From Ziziphus jujuba (lineage: Eukaryota > Streptophyta > Magnoliopsida > Rosales > Rhamnaceae), in the NCBI RefSeq assembly GCF_031755915.1, contig NC_083389.1, positions 22,381,001-22,445,000 on the forward strand: a stretch of DNA of 64,000 nucleotides, read 5' to 3'. Both the position numbers and the translations under genes were made by a program. The notes beneath the pieces are model-generated. The model did not search any database, was not told the DNA's origin, and saw only the letters and a list, made by a program, of their open reading frames with translations. This document shows positions 49,771 through 61,517 of this stretch, in pieces. How positions within the stretch are numbered: position 1 is the stretch's first letter; each line of letters starts with the position of its first letter.

Positions 49771-49930
49771 TTTTGTTGTTTTCGGTTTTAACATATAATT
49801 TAAGTATTTAGTATGTGTCTTGAAGTTTTTAGAATAAACGAAATTGTTAAAAATTGATTAATTGTGATCATTTCTATATTATCTGTTATCTAAAAATTCT
49901 AGGCTAATTTTTTTTTTTATTTTATTTTTA
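48059..49930 (+). other. leader of the Athila-like element with recurring TTGCCGCAC motif
   Basis: Non-coding, T-rich. The short motif TTGCCGCAC(A/T) or close variants recurs at about 48643, 48938, 49131, 49193, 49327, 49385, 49530 and 49727. A TA repeat covers 49736-49768. This region precedes gag-pol remnants, so it is probably the long untranslated leader; the 5' LTR and its limits were not identified. Confidence 0.45.
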
Positions 49931-49935
49931 GTTGA

Positions 49936-51674
49936 CAATGCAGTATCCAAACCAAAATTATCAACAAACTTATTGGAGACATGGGAATTATGGAATTCAA
50001 TCTATATTATGCTAAAGATGTGGATGAAACCATGAAACCATGTACTATAGGATGAGAATTAGGAAATCAATTCTTATGTTTCTAATTCTTCTAAATTAGA
50101 TCAAGCTTTAGCTAAGATGGAACTTAATGTTGATTTTTGTACGCAAGCAATGAGGGAATAAGTGAAAACAATTGAAATGTAAATTCAACAACTCTATTCA
50201 AAGGAAGAACCCAACAACATACAAGAAGAGCAAGTTCAGGCTATTCTTTTACAAACAGGGAAACAATTAGGCACATACCAAATTCAACAAAAAGGACTTT
50301 CTAATCATGAAGAGAACATATCAAGGGACCAAGTAAAACAAAAGTTGCCAATTTTGGAGGAAAATATACCCCAAGCCACACCTACCAAAGCAAAGGAGCC
50401 AAACAACATAGATTTAAGGAAATGGATCATTGAGTAGTCAAATCAACTTGAACAGCACTAAAATCTTTATGTTCCGCCACGTGCTAGAGGAGCTACTAGA
50501 GAAAGAAGAAATCAAGAAGCAACTCTTATCCTAAACCCCATAACAACATCAAACCTGCAATCATGGTAGATGAAGTTGATGCTAAGGAAGCTGAAGGAAA
50601 CAATGATGTAGAACAAGCCAATTGCACTATCAATCAAACCAAGTTATCTTCTAAGTAGGAAGAGGATAAAAATGTATAATACAAGCAACTTCCATCATCA
50701 CCATTTCCTACTTAAGAAAGTAACATTAGAAAAGGAGTTTTAGAAATTTATTGATGTATTTAACAAATTACATATTAATATACCACTAATTGATGATCTA
50801 GAATTTATGTCTAGCTATACTAAATTTATTAAAGAAATTTTAAGCAATAAAAGAAAATGGGATACTAATGATTTGTTGGATCTGAAGGAAAGTGAGAATT
50901 AAACTAGCATTCCACAAAAATTATGAGATCCAGAAAGTTTTACTCTATCATGTGATATTGATCATTGTATTTTTAAATGTTTATGTGGTTTTAGGCACTT
51001 CAATAATCTTTTGTTATTCTTTGTACTGGAAATTAGGAGTTATAGAGTTGAAACTCGCCGAGGTCTCACCACAAATGGCAGATCAAAGTGTTGAAATGTC
51101 AAAAGAAGTACTTGAAGATGTACTAGTCATGGTAAGTAAATTTTTTTTTCCTATGAATTTTATTATCTTAGGATGGAAGAAGATGATACTTCATCAATAT
51201 CCTAGAGAGGGGCCATTCTTAACGACAGGAAGAACTTTCATCGATGTGCACAAATATGAAGTAACATAGATGAAGAGGTAAGTTTTAATGTTCACAAAGC
51301 ACTTAAATTTCATGATGATAATGAGTCCTATCTTGCTGCTGATATTGATGAATTGTTGATCAATGGTTGTATGGAGGAAAGAATAGACAATCCTAGTAAC
51401 TTATATGAAAATGAACTTGAGAAAATGGAAAACCAATTTGAATCTAACTCTATTGAAGTGATCCCTTATGTAGGATTTATATCCTAGGAAATTTGAAGAT
51501 TTAGGTAATAGACAACCTATAAAAGAATCTTCTATTGTTGCACCAACTAAATTAGAATCAAAAACTTTATTAAAGAATTTGGTATATTCTTTCCTAGGAG
51601 AAAATGAGACTCTGCCTATGCTAATATCCTCTTTATTGAATGAAATCTAAGAAGAAGCCTTAATAGAAATTCTT
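49936..51674 (+). pseudogene. Athila-like gag-protease region, decayed
   Basis: Recognised from the junction of gag and protease in Athila elements. VQAILLQTGKQLG (near 50238) stands for the usual 'RSGK-L' motif. Then come KFIDVFNKLHINIPLIDDLE (about 50737-50800) and SSYTKFIKEILSNKRKW (50812-50860). A protease part at 51060-51269 has LAEVSPQMADQSV, EVLEDVLV and GPFLTTGRTFIDVHKYEVT, equivalent to the Athila 'GRPFLATGR-LIDV' block. Many stops. The N-terminal gag is missing. The frame continues on the far side of the solo LTR at 60441, showing that both parts were once one gene. Confidence 0.8.
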
Positions 51675-54070
51675 TGTGAGACCTACAATTCTCGTAGGTC
51701 CTAAAATAAAAAAGCATTAAATGTTTTTGAATCTATTAATTACTAAAATATGGTCTTTGTGTGTGTTTGTATAAAATGATGACTTTGCCCTCACATATAT
51801 GATATATGGTAAGGGTATATCAATCATTTACTTTTTATCTATATATTTGATAATTATTTTTGTGAGTCTAGAAATTAGGCTTCTTAAGGTGGAAAAGAAT
51901 ACCAAGTGGCTCTTTGTGATAGATAAAATGATGATTTGGAAACCAAATAAGCACTAAGATGGCCAAGCCTATGCAAAAGGGTTAACTTTTGGATTTTCTT
52001 AAGAAGAATTAATTTATGAAATATACATACACGGAAAGCCATGAAAGTCAACTTTCAAAAGAATTTGCAGTTCGAGTTCTCAAGTATCCTATAAAATGTT
52101 ATGATGATTTTATTGATTACATGTCTAGGCTGATAGGTTTCCATGATTTTAAATGGGATATGGAGTGGGAATTAGCTCCAGATGACTCATAGGTATATGG
52201 GTATTAGGGTTGAACTATTTTTGGGTTATTTAAAAAAGGGTTTTTCAGCTTTTATTTGTTTAATTAGTATAAGATAATAAAAATGAAATATTTACTATTT
52301 TCTTTTAATTATCTTTTCTAATTTTAATTGAAATAGGATTTTGAAAATCCTTGAAATATTTAAATGTTAGGTTAATGTCCCCTTTATTTTTCATGATACA
52401 AAACTTAGGGAGGAAAGGAGAGAAAGTACAAAGAAGAGAGAAAAAAGAAAAAAAGAAAAAGGATTGATAGTTTCTTAAGAAAGGAAGGTTAGATAAGCTT
52501 AAAGGTTTATAAAGAGAATAAGGTAATCTCTTTTCTTAGTATTGTGATATAAGTTCTAGATGCTTTAATCTAGCCTAGAAACTAAGATTATTTTTTTCGA
52601 TTTTTATTCTTTATTTTTCCTGGTTGGATATCAAAATCAATGAAGACATATGAAGACATATTAATTTGTTAAGAACCAAAGTAATTTTTTTTGTCATGGG
52701 GAATAGTTAGGGTGTGTTTTATATGTATTTTGATATAGTTTCCATGTATTATTTGATTTTATTATCTTTTTGTTGTTTACTTTGTGTTAAACTTATACTT
52801 TAATATGAATCAAGTGGACTTGTACATATTATAAGATGGTCTCTTTTTGTGTTTAAGACATTCATGTGATATGATTTACTATGGAATAATGTTTAAAGTT
52901 TTAAGTGAGAAACTACTTTCAGTCTCATTTGAACAAAACATGTTTTGACACCTTTCTTGACCCCTTGATGAATTTTTTTCTTGAAAATGAATTTATTTCA
53001 TAAACTAAACTCACCAATGAACATTTTTCAATTTGTATCACCCTCAGATATTTTTTCTAGATTGAGTTATGATTTTTTAAATATATTATTTTTGCACTGT
53101 TAGCAAATCGGTATTAAGTTTGTAAACGTGAGCTTATGATTTAATTATCTTATTTATTGACCTCTGGGCATATTAGTTTGGAAAATATACTTAAAAACCT
53201 TTATTTTAAGTTAAGAATTATTAACTTTGAAGTTGTATAGAATTAATAATAATTTTTGGAACTTAACTGGATTACTAGATAATCTTAAAGATATCGTTTT
53301 TACTTGAGTAACTTATGTTGAATGATCTCTTTGATATATTTATACTTTTATTTTTGATCTGGTATTTTCACTTCATAAACTAGACATAGAAAAAAATATT
53401 TCATGTCATTTGGGCTTATATTCATTCCGAAATTGAATTTGCAAGTTCGAGTGTATTTATTGGAAATTTTCAATGTGTTAACTTTATTTAATGAGTCAAA
53501 TGAACTTTAAAATTTTGAAAATTTGGTATACTAATTTCTTTACGTCTCTATTATATTGCGTTAAATTTTAGGACTAGGTAATTAGTATTCTATGAATAAG
53601 TGAAATTTGTTTAATAAATATTTTGTGCTGAAAACTAATTTTCATATTCTGACTTATTTTTTGAAAAATTGAGTTAAGCATGTTTTTGTAGTTTTCTTGG
53701 TCTAATAATTTAGTTACAAATCCTTTATTATGTTACCTTAATTCTAAAAAGTTTTATTAAATAATATTATGCTTTGCCAAGTGATTCATTTTGTCATAAA
53801 ATATGGTTATACGAAAGTTTACATGAATAGGTATGAAATATGTCATTACAATGGTAAGAAATATGGATGTTTGATCATATTATCTATTATAATCAATTGT
53901 AAGTATATGATATGATATTATGATATGTTAATAATTTAAAATGAACTAAGCACAAGATACGAATTTCTAGTATCATTATCTAAGTTGATTATAAACGGCC
54001 GTGGTGCTTTGCACCTACGTATTAAAAGTCGTGTGCATTGTGATAAGAATTTGATATGATAAATGGATGT

Positions 54071-54954
54071 TGATGAGGACATGAATAGGAGCACCTTAAG
54101 ATGGAGTCCAAAGCCATTTCAAATCTCTATAGGACCAATAACCAAGGCAAGAGTAAAGAGGTTTAAAGAAGCACTAAATGGTTTAATTCAAGAGATGTTC
54201 ACATCCTAAGGAAGCAAGTTCATTACTGAAGATGAACCAAAATTGATCCATATGATTGGAACGGAGGATGCCAACATGAAAGAAAGCCTAACACATGGAA
54301 TCCAACAATATGGTGATGTGGCACGATTTGATGACATGGATGGTGATGTGGCATCATATGGTAACATGGCACTTTTGCCACGTGGAGGATGATATGCGCC
54401 TGCATGGCATTAGCTGAATTTTATAATTAGAAAATATTAGTTTTTATTTTATATCTTGATTGGAGTTTGGCATGTTGCCTATTTTATTTTTTGAATTTAG
54501 TTTTATTAGGTTTTTAAATTATTTTCCTATTCTTATTAGGAAACTAGGAGATAAATTAGGTTTCCTAAACCTAACCACATTAGGTTTCCTAAACCTATCA
54601 AAATTAGGTTTCCTAAACCTAATTTTTGTCGATAATTATTCCATAATTATTTTTAGCAAATTTAGGAAAGCTTTGTAATTTATTTTTCCTATTTAAAGGC
54701 ACACAAGTCATGAATAAAATTCAGATTACAATTTTGATTCAAAGTGAGAGTGATTCTCTTGGTTCTCTAAGAACTATATCAAACTTTTCAAGCTTTGCTT
54801 GTGGAGTTCAAATTTGACTTATCAATAGGTTATTCCGCACCCTATTGTGGCATCTTCACCATACCAAGGTTCTTACCTTAAATATAGGTAATGGGTCGAG
54901 GTCTTCCATTGATAACTTATAATTAGACGGTCGAATTCAATCTTTGTTGCGGGT
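54071..54954 (+). repeat. 5' LTR of the CRM-like element, 3' end deleted
   Basis: Collinear with 58757-59640. It stops at GTTGCGGGTT, after which TTGATCTATC of the leader follows directly. About 70 bp containing the LTR end and the primer site are missing, apparently lost between two short GGTTT-like matches. Confidence 0.8.
54556..54632 (+). repeat. three tandem near-palindromes in the CRM-like LTR
   Basis: TTAGGTTTCCTAAACCTAA-type units occur three times in a row, each able to fold on itself. The same array recurs in the other LTR at about 59240-59313, with a few substitutions. They lie shortly before the TATTTAAAGG-like sequence of the LTR. Confidence 0.85.
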
Positions 54955-55929
54955 TTGATCTATCTATTTTTTTTTTCTTTTGTTTCATTGTTTTTTTTTC
55001 TTGGTTTATTTTTTGCGATTTTTAGCATTAGGTTAGAAATTGCATCTTTGATTTCTTTGGTTGTTCTTTGCATTTGGGTTGCTGCGTTTTTCTTTGTATT
55101 TTGTTTTTGTATTCTTCTTCATTCATTTCGATAAGATCTTACTTTTAAAAGAAAATAAAAAAATAAAAGGCCAAATTTGTTTTGAAACCCTTGAGGACAA
55201 CGGATTGGACTATTTTCATTAAAGTTTGGTGTGATTGAGATTTCTTTATTTTATAAAGCTTGTTCTTTGTGCTTGAATGCAAAAATAAAAAATAAAATAA
55301 AAAAAACAAAAATTCGTTCTTAAATTTTTTTCTTGTTCTTGTGGTTTGTGGCATTAAATTATTGAGATTTCAAGAGAAATCAGGTAGTGAAATTTTTTTT
55401 TTTTTTGGTTGATTTGAGGAGCACCAAAAACAATACCGAAAATAAGGTTTGTTGAATATTCACTAATTCCATTTCGCAAATCTCATTCAAATTTATTCTT
55501 CACATTCTAGTTTCTTTTATTTGTACCAAATTTCTTATTGCCTTTTTCTTGTTATTTTTCATTCTATTTGTCTTTTTAGTCTTATTTTCATAACTGTTTG
55601 GTAGGCTATTTGGATTGTTACTTGCTAGTTTGATTTAGTTTGAAATTAGTTTGCAAAGAACCAAATAGAATTACTAGAGTGGTAAAAGGCAAGAGAGGTG
55701 AGAATTATAGAAGGTAAAAGCCAAACTATAACTAGAGTGCAAACACGAGTGAATTGAGACCTTGAATTTGAGCAAAACACGTGAGGGAGTGTTGTGAAGT
55801 CCTTTTTACTAACAAGTTCTACAGAAAAATCATGTCACATAACCAAAGCAAAGAAAGTGTGGAAGGAACTCCAAGTGTGGCTGATCCAAAGTTATACATT
55901 CAAGCCATGGTGGGAGAACTTCAAAGAGC

Positions 55930-58916
55930 ACTACAGTTGGAGATGGGATAGATCCATGATAGGTTGGATAGGTTGGATAGGATGGAATCATCAATCCAAA
56001 CGCCGCAGCAATGACCTCCACAAAGGTTTGCTCATGGACGTGGTAGAGGAAGAGATACTCCAAGAAGGGGAGATTGGGACCGAGTGGGAGATGACTATGA
56101 GGAAGAAGAAGAAGACAATGGATCGGGAACCAATCAATTCCATGGGAGAGAGAGGTTAGATCGAGGCAATGACTATGGAGGAATTAAGATGAAAATACCA
56201 TCATTCCAAGGTAAAAGTGATCTAAAAGCATATCTCGAGTGGGAGAAGAGAATTGAGATGGTATTTGATTGTCAAAACTACTTTGAGGCTAAAATGGTTA
56301 AATTAACAGCTGTTGAATTCATGGACTATGCTATTGGATGGTGGGACAAAGAGACACTTTCTAGGAGGCGAGCGGGTCAAAGACCTATAGATACATGGGA
56401 GGAGATGAAGGCTTTGATGAGGAAGCATTTCGTACCTAGCCATTACTATAGAAGCATTTTTCAGAAACTACAAAGCTTGTCTCAAGGAAATAGGAGTGTG
56501 GAGCACTATTATAAGGAGATGGAAATCCTTATGATGAGGGCTAATGTTGAGGAGGGAGGCTACAATGGCACGTTTCTTGGCTGGATTGAATAGGAAAATA
56601 GCAAATCAAGTGGACTTGCACCATTATGTGGAGATTGAGGAGATGTTGCACATGACCATCAAAGTAGAGCAACAACTCAAGAGGAGGGGTACCACAAGAC
56701 CTAGTATTGCTAAAAAAAACTTGAAAAGCAAGCCCAACCACATGGAAACCCAATTAGCCCTAGTTTGAAGATAAAGCCACCACACGGTCTAAATCCGAAG
56801 TTAAGGCCGAATCATCCTCATCCAAGCAAGTAAATAAATCCAATTCATCTTCAACTAGAAATCAAGATATCATATGCTTTAAATGTCAAGGCAAGGGTCA
56901 TATTGCAAGTCAATGTCCAAATAAGAGGGTCATGATGATTCAGGAAAGTGGAGACATTGAAACTGAAGAGGAAAAGTCGAACAATGAATCCATGCCACCA
57001 TTGGAGGATATTGGTGATGAAGATGAAGAAGATTACAAGTATCTAGTTGGTGGGGACTTGTCATTAGTTGCTAGAAGAGCTCTAATTGTATATAAAGATG
57101 AGAGGGAAGTGCAACGGGAGAACATCTTTTATACTAGGTGCAAAGTCAAGGATAAGGTATGTAGTATGATTATTGATGGTAGGAGTTGTACTAATGTTGC
57201 TAGTGTTACTATGGTTGAAAAGTTAGGTTTATCCACTATGAAGCATCCAGAACCATATAAGCTACAATGGTTTAATGATTGTGGAGACTTGAAGGTGAAT
57301 AGGCAAGTGAAGATTGCATTCTCTATTGGTGATTATGAATATGAGGTTATTTGTGTTGTGGTAACAATACAAGCTGGTTATTTGCTTTTGGGACATCCAT
57401 GGCAATTTGGTAGAGATACTAATCATTATGGTTGTACTAATAAGATTGTCTTCAACTTCAAGGATAAACAAGTGGTGCTTATGCCAATGACTCTAAAATA
57501 GGTTTTTGATGATCAATTGGCTTTACAAAGGAGGAGAGAAGCTGAACAACAAAAAAATCAAACTATATCCAACCACCAAGAGAAGAAAAAGAGTGGTGAG
57601 GATGAGAGTGAGTGAAAAAGAAAAGAAAAAGAGTGGAAAGAAAAAAGAGAGTTTTGATGCAAAACAGAGTGAGATGAAGAAGCTTTTTTGTTGTAAAAAG
57701 CCTATGATTGTAATGATGTACAAAGAAGCATATACGAATCATTTAACTAACCCTGATGAATTTTTTTGCCTAGTTCCATTGTTTCTCTTTTACAGGAGTT
57801 CGATCATGTCTTTCCTGAGGAGATTCTAAATGGGTTACCACCGATTAGAGGGATCGAACATCAAATTGATTTTGTTCCAGAATCAACAATTCCAAACCGA
57901 TCGCTTATAGGAGTAATCCAGAGGAGACAAAGGAACTTCAAAGGCAGGTAAGTAAATTGCTTGAAAAGGGATATGTTAGAGAAAGCATAAGTCCATGTGC
58001 TGTACTTGTGTTATTAGTCTCTAAGAAAGATGGTACATGGAAAATATGTATAGATTGCAGAGCTATTAACAATATAACTGTCAAATATCATCATCCTATT
58101 CCTAGGTTAGATGATATACTTGATGAGTTGTATAGTGCATGCATGTTTTCAAAAATTGATCTTAAAAGTGATTATCATCAAATTCGCATGAAGGAAGGTG
58201 ATGAATGGAAAACAGCATTTAAAACAAAGCAGGATTTATATGGGTGGTTGGTTAAGCCATTTGGGTTAACTAATGCCCCTAGCACTTTTATGAGACTTGT
58301 GAATCATGTTTTGCATGCTTACATTGGAAAGTTTATGGTTGTGTACTTTGATGTATATTCTTGCATATAGTAGGAGTTTAAGAAAAGCATGTAGGGCATC
58401 TTAGGTTAGTTTTAGATGTTCTTAGGAAAGAAAGATTATTTGCAAATATTAAAAAGTATGATTTTTGTCGAAATGAGCTTGTATGTTTAGGACTTGTTAT
58501 GATAGTGTTTGACCCAGGAGATTAGAGATTGGATTTGGTTGCACTTAAGAAATGAGAGGTTTCCGGAGCTGCAAAATTCAAAGTTTATGTCGTGTGGGGA
58601 TGGACCTTTCCAAGTTCTGGAGTGAATTAATGACAATATTTACAAATCAGATCTTCCAGGAAAGTATAATGTAAGTGCTACCATTAATGTCGCTAATTTA
58701 TCTCCTTTTTATGCAGGTGATGATTTAAGGACAAATCCTTTTCAAGAGGAGGGGAATGATGAGGAGATGACTAGGAGCACCTTAAGATGGAGTCCAAAGC
58801 CACTTCAAATATCTATGGGACCAAGAACCAGGGCAAGAGCAAAGAGGTTTAAAGAAGCATTAAATGGTTTAATCAAAGAGATGTTCACATCCCAAGGAAG
58901 CAAGTTCATTACTTAA
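55930..58916 (+). pseudogene. CRM-like gypsy gag-pol, frameshifted and deleted
   Basis: Gag: Arg/Gly segment (HGRGRGRDTPRRG), then FQGKSDLKAYLEWEK and MRKHFVPSHYYR up to 56593, with a frame change near 56550 and again near 56766. Zinc knuckle CFKCQGKGHIASQC starts at 56875. Protease at about 57120-57480 reads IIDGRSCTNV instead of the group's IIDGGSC. Reverse transcriptase at 57957-58370 includes [28 protein letters not shown] and [12 protein letters not shown]. Its active-site YFDD is now YFDVYS, with about 9 bases and one catalytic Asp lost. Near 58505-58520 the sequence jumps to the integrase C-terminus (about 58535-58760: GDGPFQVLE, YNVSATINVANLSPF). The tail GPRTRARAKRFKEALNGLI lies inside the 3' LTR and stops at 58914-58916. 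Confidence 0.9.
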
Positions 58917-59670
58917 GATGAACCAAAATTGGTCCATATGATTGGAACGGAGGATGCCAACATGAAAGAAAGCCTAACGCATGGAATTTAACAATATGGT
59001 GATGTGGCACGATTTGATTGCATGGATGGTGATGTGGTATCTTATGTTGACATGGCACTTTTGCCACGTGAAGGATGATATGCGCCTACATGGCATTAAC
59101 TGAATTTTATAATTAGGAAATATTAGTTTTTATTTTATGTCTTGATTGGATTTTGACATTTTGCCTATTTTATTTTCTGAATTTAGTTTTATTAGGGTTT
59201 TAAATTACTTTCCTATTCTTATTAGGAAACTAGGAGATAAATTAGGTTTCCTAAATCTAACCACATTAGATTTCCTAAACTTATCAAAATTAGGTTTCCT
59301 AAACCTAATTTTTGTGGATAATTATTCCATAATTATTTTTAGCAAATTTAGGAAAGCTTTGTAATTTATTTTGCCTATTTAAAGGCACACAAGTTATGAA
59401 TAAAATTCATATTACAATTTTGATTCAAAGTGAGAGTGATTCTCTTGGTTCTTTAAGAACTATATTGAACTTTTCAAGTTTTTCTTGTGGAGTTCAAATT
59501 TGACTTATCAATAGGTTATTCCGCATCCTATTGTGGCGTCTTCACCATACCAATATTCTTACCTTAAATATAGGTAACGGGTCAAGATCTTCCATTGATA
59601 ACTTGTAATTAGACTGTCTAATTCAATCTTTGTTATAGGTTTAGAGGCAGGTCGCTCTAGGTTCGTATCA
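58757..59670 (+). repeat. 3' LTR of the CRM-like element
   Basis: 914 bp, TGATGAGGAG to GGTTCGTATCA. The first 160 bases are still coding and end the polyprotein. The near-palindrome array is at about 59240-59313. Confidence 0.9.
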
Positions 59671-60440
59671 AATGTTTTATATCTTATAAGATATGATTAG
59701 TGGGAATTTTACACCTTATAAAAAATCCAACTTTAAGTCCCCTTGTTTTATAATATGACACCTAATAAGATTAAGCATATTATGATTTGTTAGATAGGTT
59801 ATAAGTTAATTTATATAAGTTTTAATGTATATGTCATGATATATATGTTATATGCATTATGAACTTTACATATTTTAACATGATTCATGCATATGTTATT
59901 GTATATATATGACATGGAATAAGTTATGAACTTAGTATGCCTATTTCATATTATTGTTACATCACATGCATTATATGATAAGAATTATGCTGCTTCCTTT
60001 ATGCATGTTTACATGGTAGATATTTCCATGTCTATTCTTTCTAGCTTGGAAAATAATTGAGTTTACTAGTAATCTCACTCTTTATTTGTTATTTCTTTTA
60101 AGTAATGTTAATGATAAGCCTTACATGTTCATCATAATGAATTACTACCTAATAATTTTATATTAAGAAATAAGCTTGCTTAAATTTGAACTTATATTTA
60201 GTTGTCTAAGTTTTTAATTAAGGTTTAACAATTTGGTATTTACCTACTCAAATTGTTTAAGTCACTTGTTGGTTTTGTTTAAGTTTGATTTTGAAAATAT
60301 CATTTGTGCATTTAAAGTATAGGACTTGAATAGCATTTTAATGTTATATATGAAAATTTTTAAATTTTCATAATATATAAATGGTTACCATTTCAATTAT
60401 GCTCGACTTAAAGGGCATCGTTGGGTTGTGTTACATTCTT

Positions 60441-61517
60441 AAGATCATAAAAGTGCAATTAGTTAGACAATAGCTTATATAAAAGGAATTAGTCATTTAA
60501 TATGTATGCATAGAACTTTAATGGAAGAGAATTATAAACCTAAAATAGAAAATCAAATGGGACATAATCCAAGCTAAAAGAAATAGCTAGAAAATGTATC
60601 CTTATGCTTCCATATATAAGAATTATATATCCAATTTCGTATACTAAATGGGTAAGTCCAACGCAAGTTATTCCTAAGAAGAATGGTATGACAATGGTGA
60701 GTTGATACCCACTAGGTTAATAACAAGTTAGAGAGTATGCATAAACTATAGAAAATTAAATAAGGCCACTAGAAAAAATCAGTTTCCTTTGCCTTTTATA
60801 TATTAAATGCTTGAAAGATTTTCATGTCACGCTTATTATTGTCTTTTTTATGGATATAATGGTTATAATAAAATTGCAATTGCTTCTGAAAATTATAAAA
60901 AGACTACTTTTACATGTTCATATGGTACTTCTACAGATAGAAAAAATGCATTTTGGGTTGTGAAATGCACCACCACCTTTCAAAGGTGTATGATGATAAT
61001 CTTTGATGATATGATTGGATACATAATTGAAGTTTAAATCTTGTCCTAATAATCTATCGAGGGTTCTTCAAAGATATAAAGGAACTAATTTGGTTTTAAA
61101 TTGAAAAAAAAAAATGTCATTTCATGGTTCAGGAAGATATTTCTTTGGGACATAGAGTTAATATTGATGAAATTAAAATTGATAAGACTAGGGTAGAAGT
61201 AATTGCAAAATTACCCCCACCTAGTTAGAAGTTTTATAGGATATGCTGGATTTGTAAAAGATCTATACAATATTTTTTTAAAATTTTTAAACCCCTTTAT
61301 AACTTGTTGAACAAAGATATTCCCTTCGAATTTGATGGTAAATGCTTGCATGCTTTTAATATTTTAAAAGAAAAATTAACATATACATCTTTTACTGTTG
61401 CTCCAAATTGAACTTTACCAATTGTACTAGTGTGTGATACAAGTGATTATATTATAGGTTTTGTTTTGGGATGAAAGAAAAAAGGCAAGATGCATAGACA
61501 AAACTTGGTACAAAACT
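60441..61517 (+). pseudogene. Athila-like reverse transcriptase and RNase H region, decayed
   Basis: Continues the Athila polyprotein after the solo LTR. It reads AYIKGISHLICMHRTL-like sequence at about 60468-60515, then the KW-S-TQVIPKKNGMT block near 60640-60690 and YRKLNKATRKNQFPLPFI near 60745-60805. MLERFSCHAYYC, KTTFTCSYGT and FQRCMMIIFDDM follow, open at 60807-61037. Downstream are KCHFMVQE (near 61110), VEVIAKLPPP (61190-61220) and an RNase H piece ending LVCDTSDYIIGFVLG (about 61428-61470). It stops at the minus-strand copia LTR. Multiple stops; non-functional. Confidence 0.85.

Larger units (their letters stand above)
54071..59670 (+). mobile_element. CRM-like Ty3/gypsy element, internally deleted
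   Basis: Both LTRs start TGATGAGGA; the 3' LTR ends GGTTCGTATCA. Flanks are GATGT (54066-54070) and AATGT (59671-59675), a 5-bp duplication with one change. It lies within the solo LTR: joining the outer flanks restores alignment with the minus-strand LTR copy near 42.2 kb. The LTRs differ by roughly 6-8% by eye, so it is older than the copia element. RNase H and most of integrase are deleted. CRM assignment rests on the LTR termini, the coding tail inside the LTR and the reverse transcriptase type. Confidence 0.85.
51675..60435 (+). mobile_element. solo LTR of a long-LTR gypsy element, itself interrupted
   Basis: Starts TGTGAGACCTACAATT and ends GGTTGTGTTACA. TTCTT flanks it exactly at 51670-51674 and 60436-60440. 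Subtracting the CRM-like element at 54071-59670 leaves about 3,160 bp with no coding sequence, so this is a single LTR left after recombination. The TGTRA..TGTTACA ends and length suggest the Tekay group, a guess. A truncated minus-strand relative lies at 41836-44772. Confidence 0.85.

Noticed and set aside
54556..54632. Telomere-like TTAGGTTT repeats
   Set aside because: The units are near-palindromes with CC in the middle and 22-27 bp spacing, not arrays of the plant telomere repeat TTTAGGG. They are an LTR-internal array.
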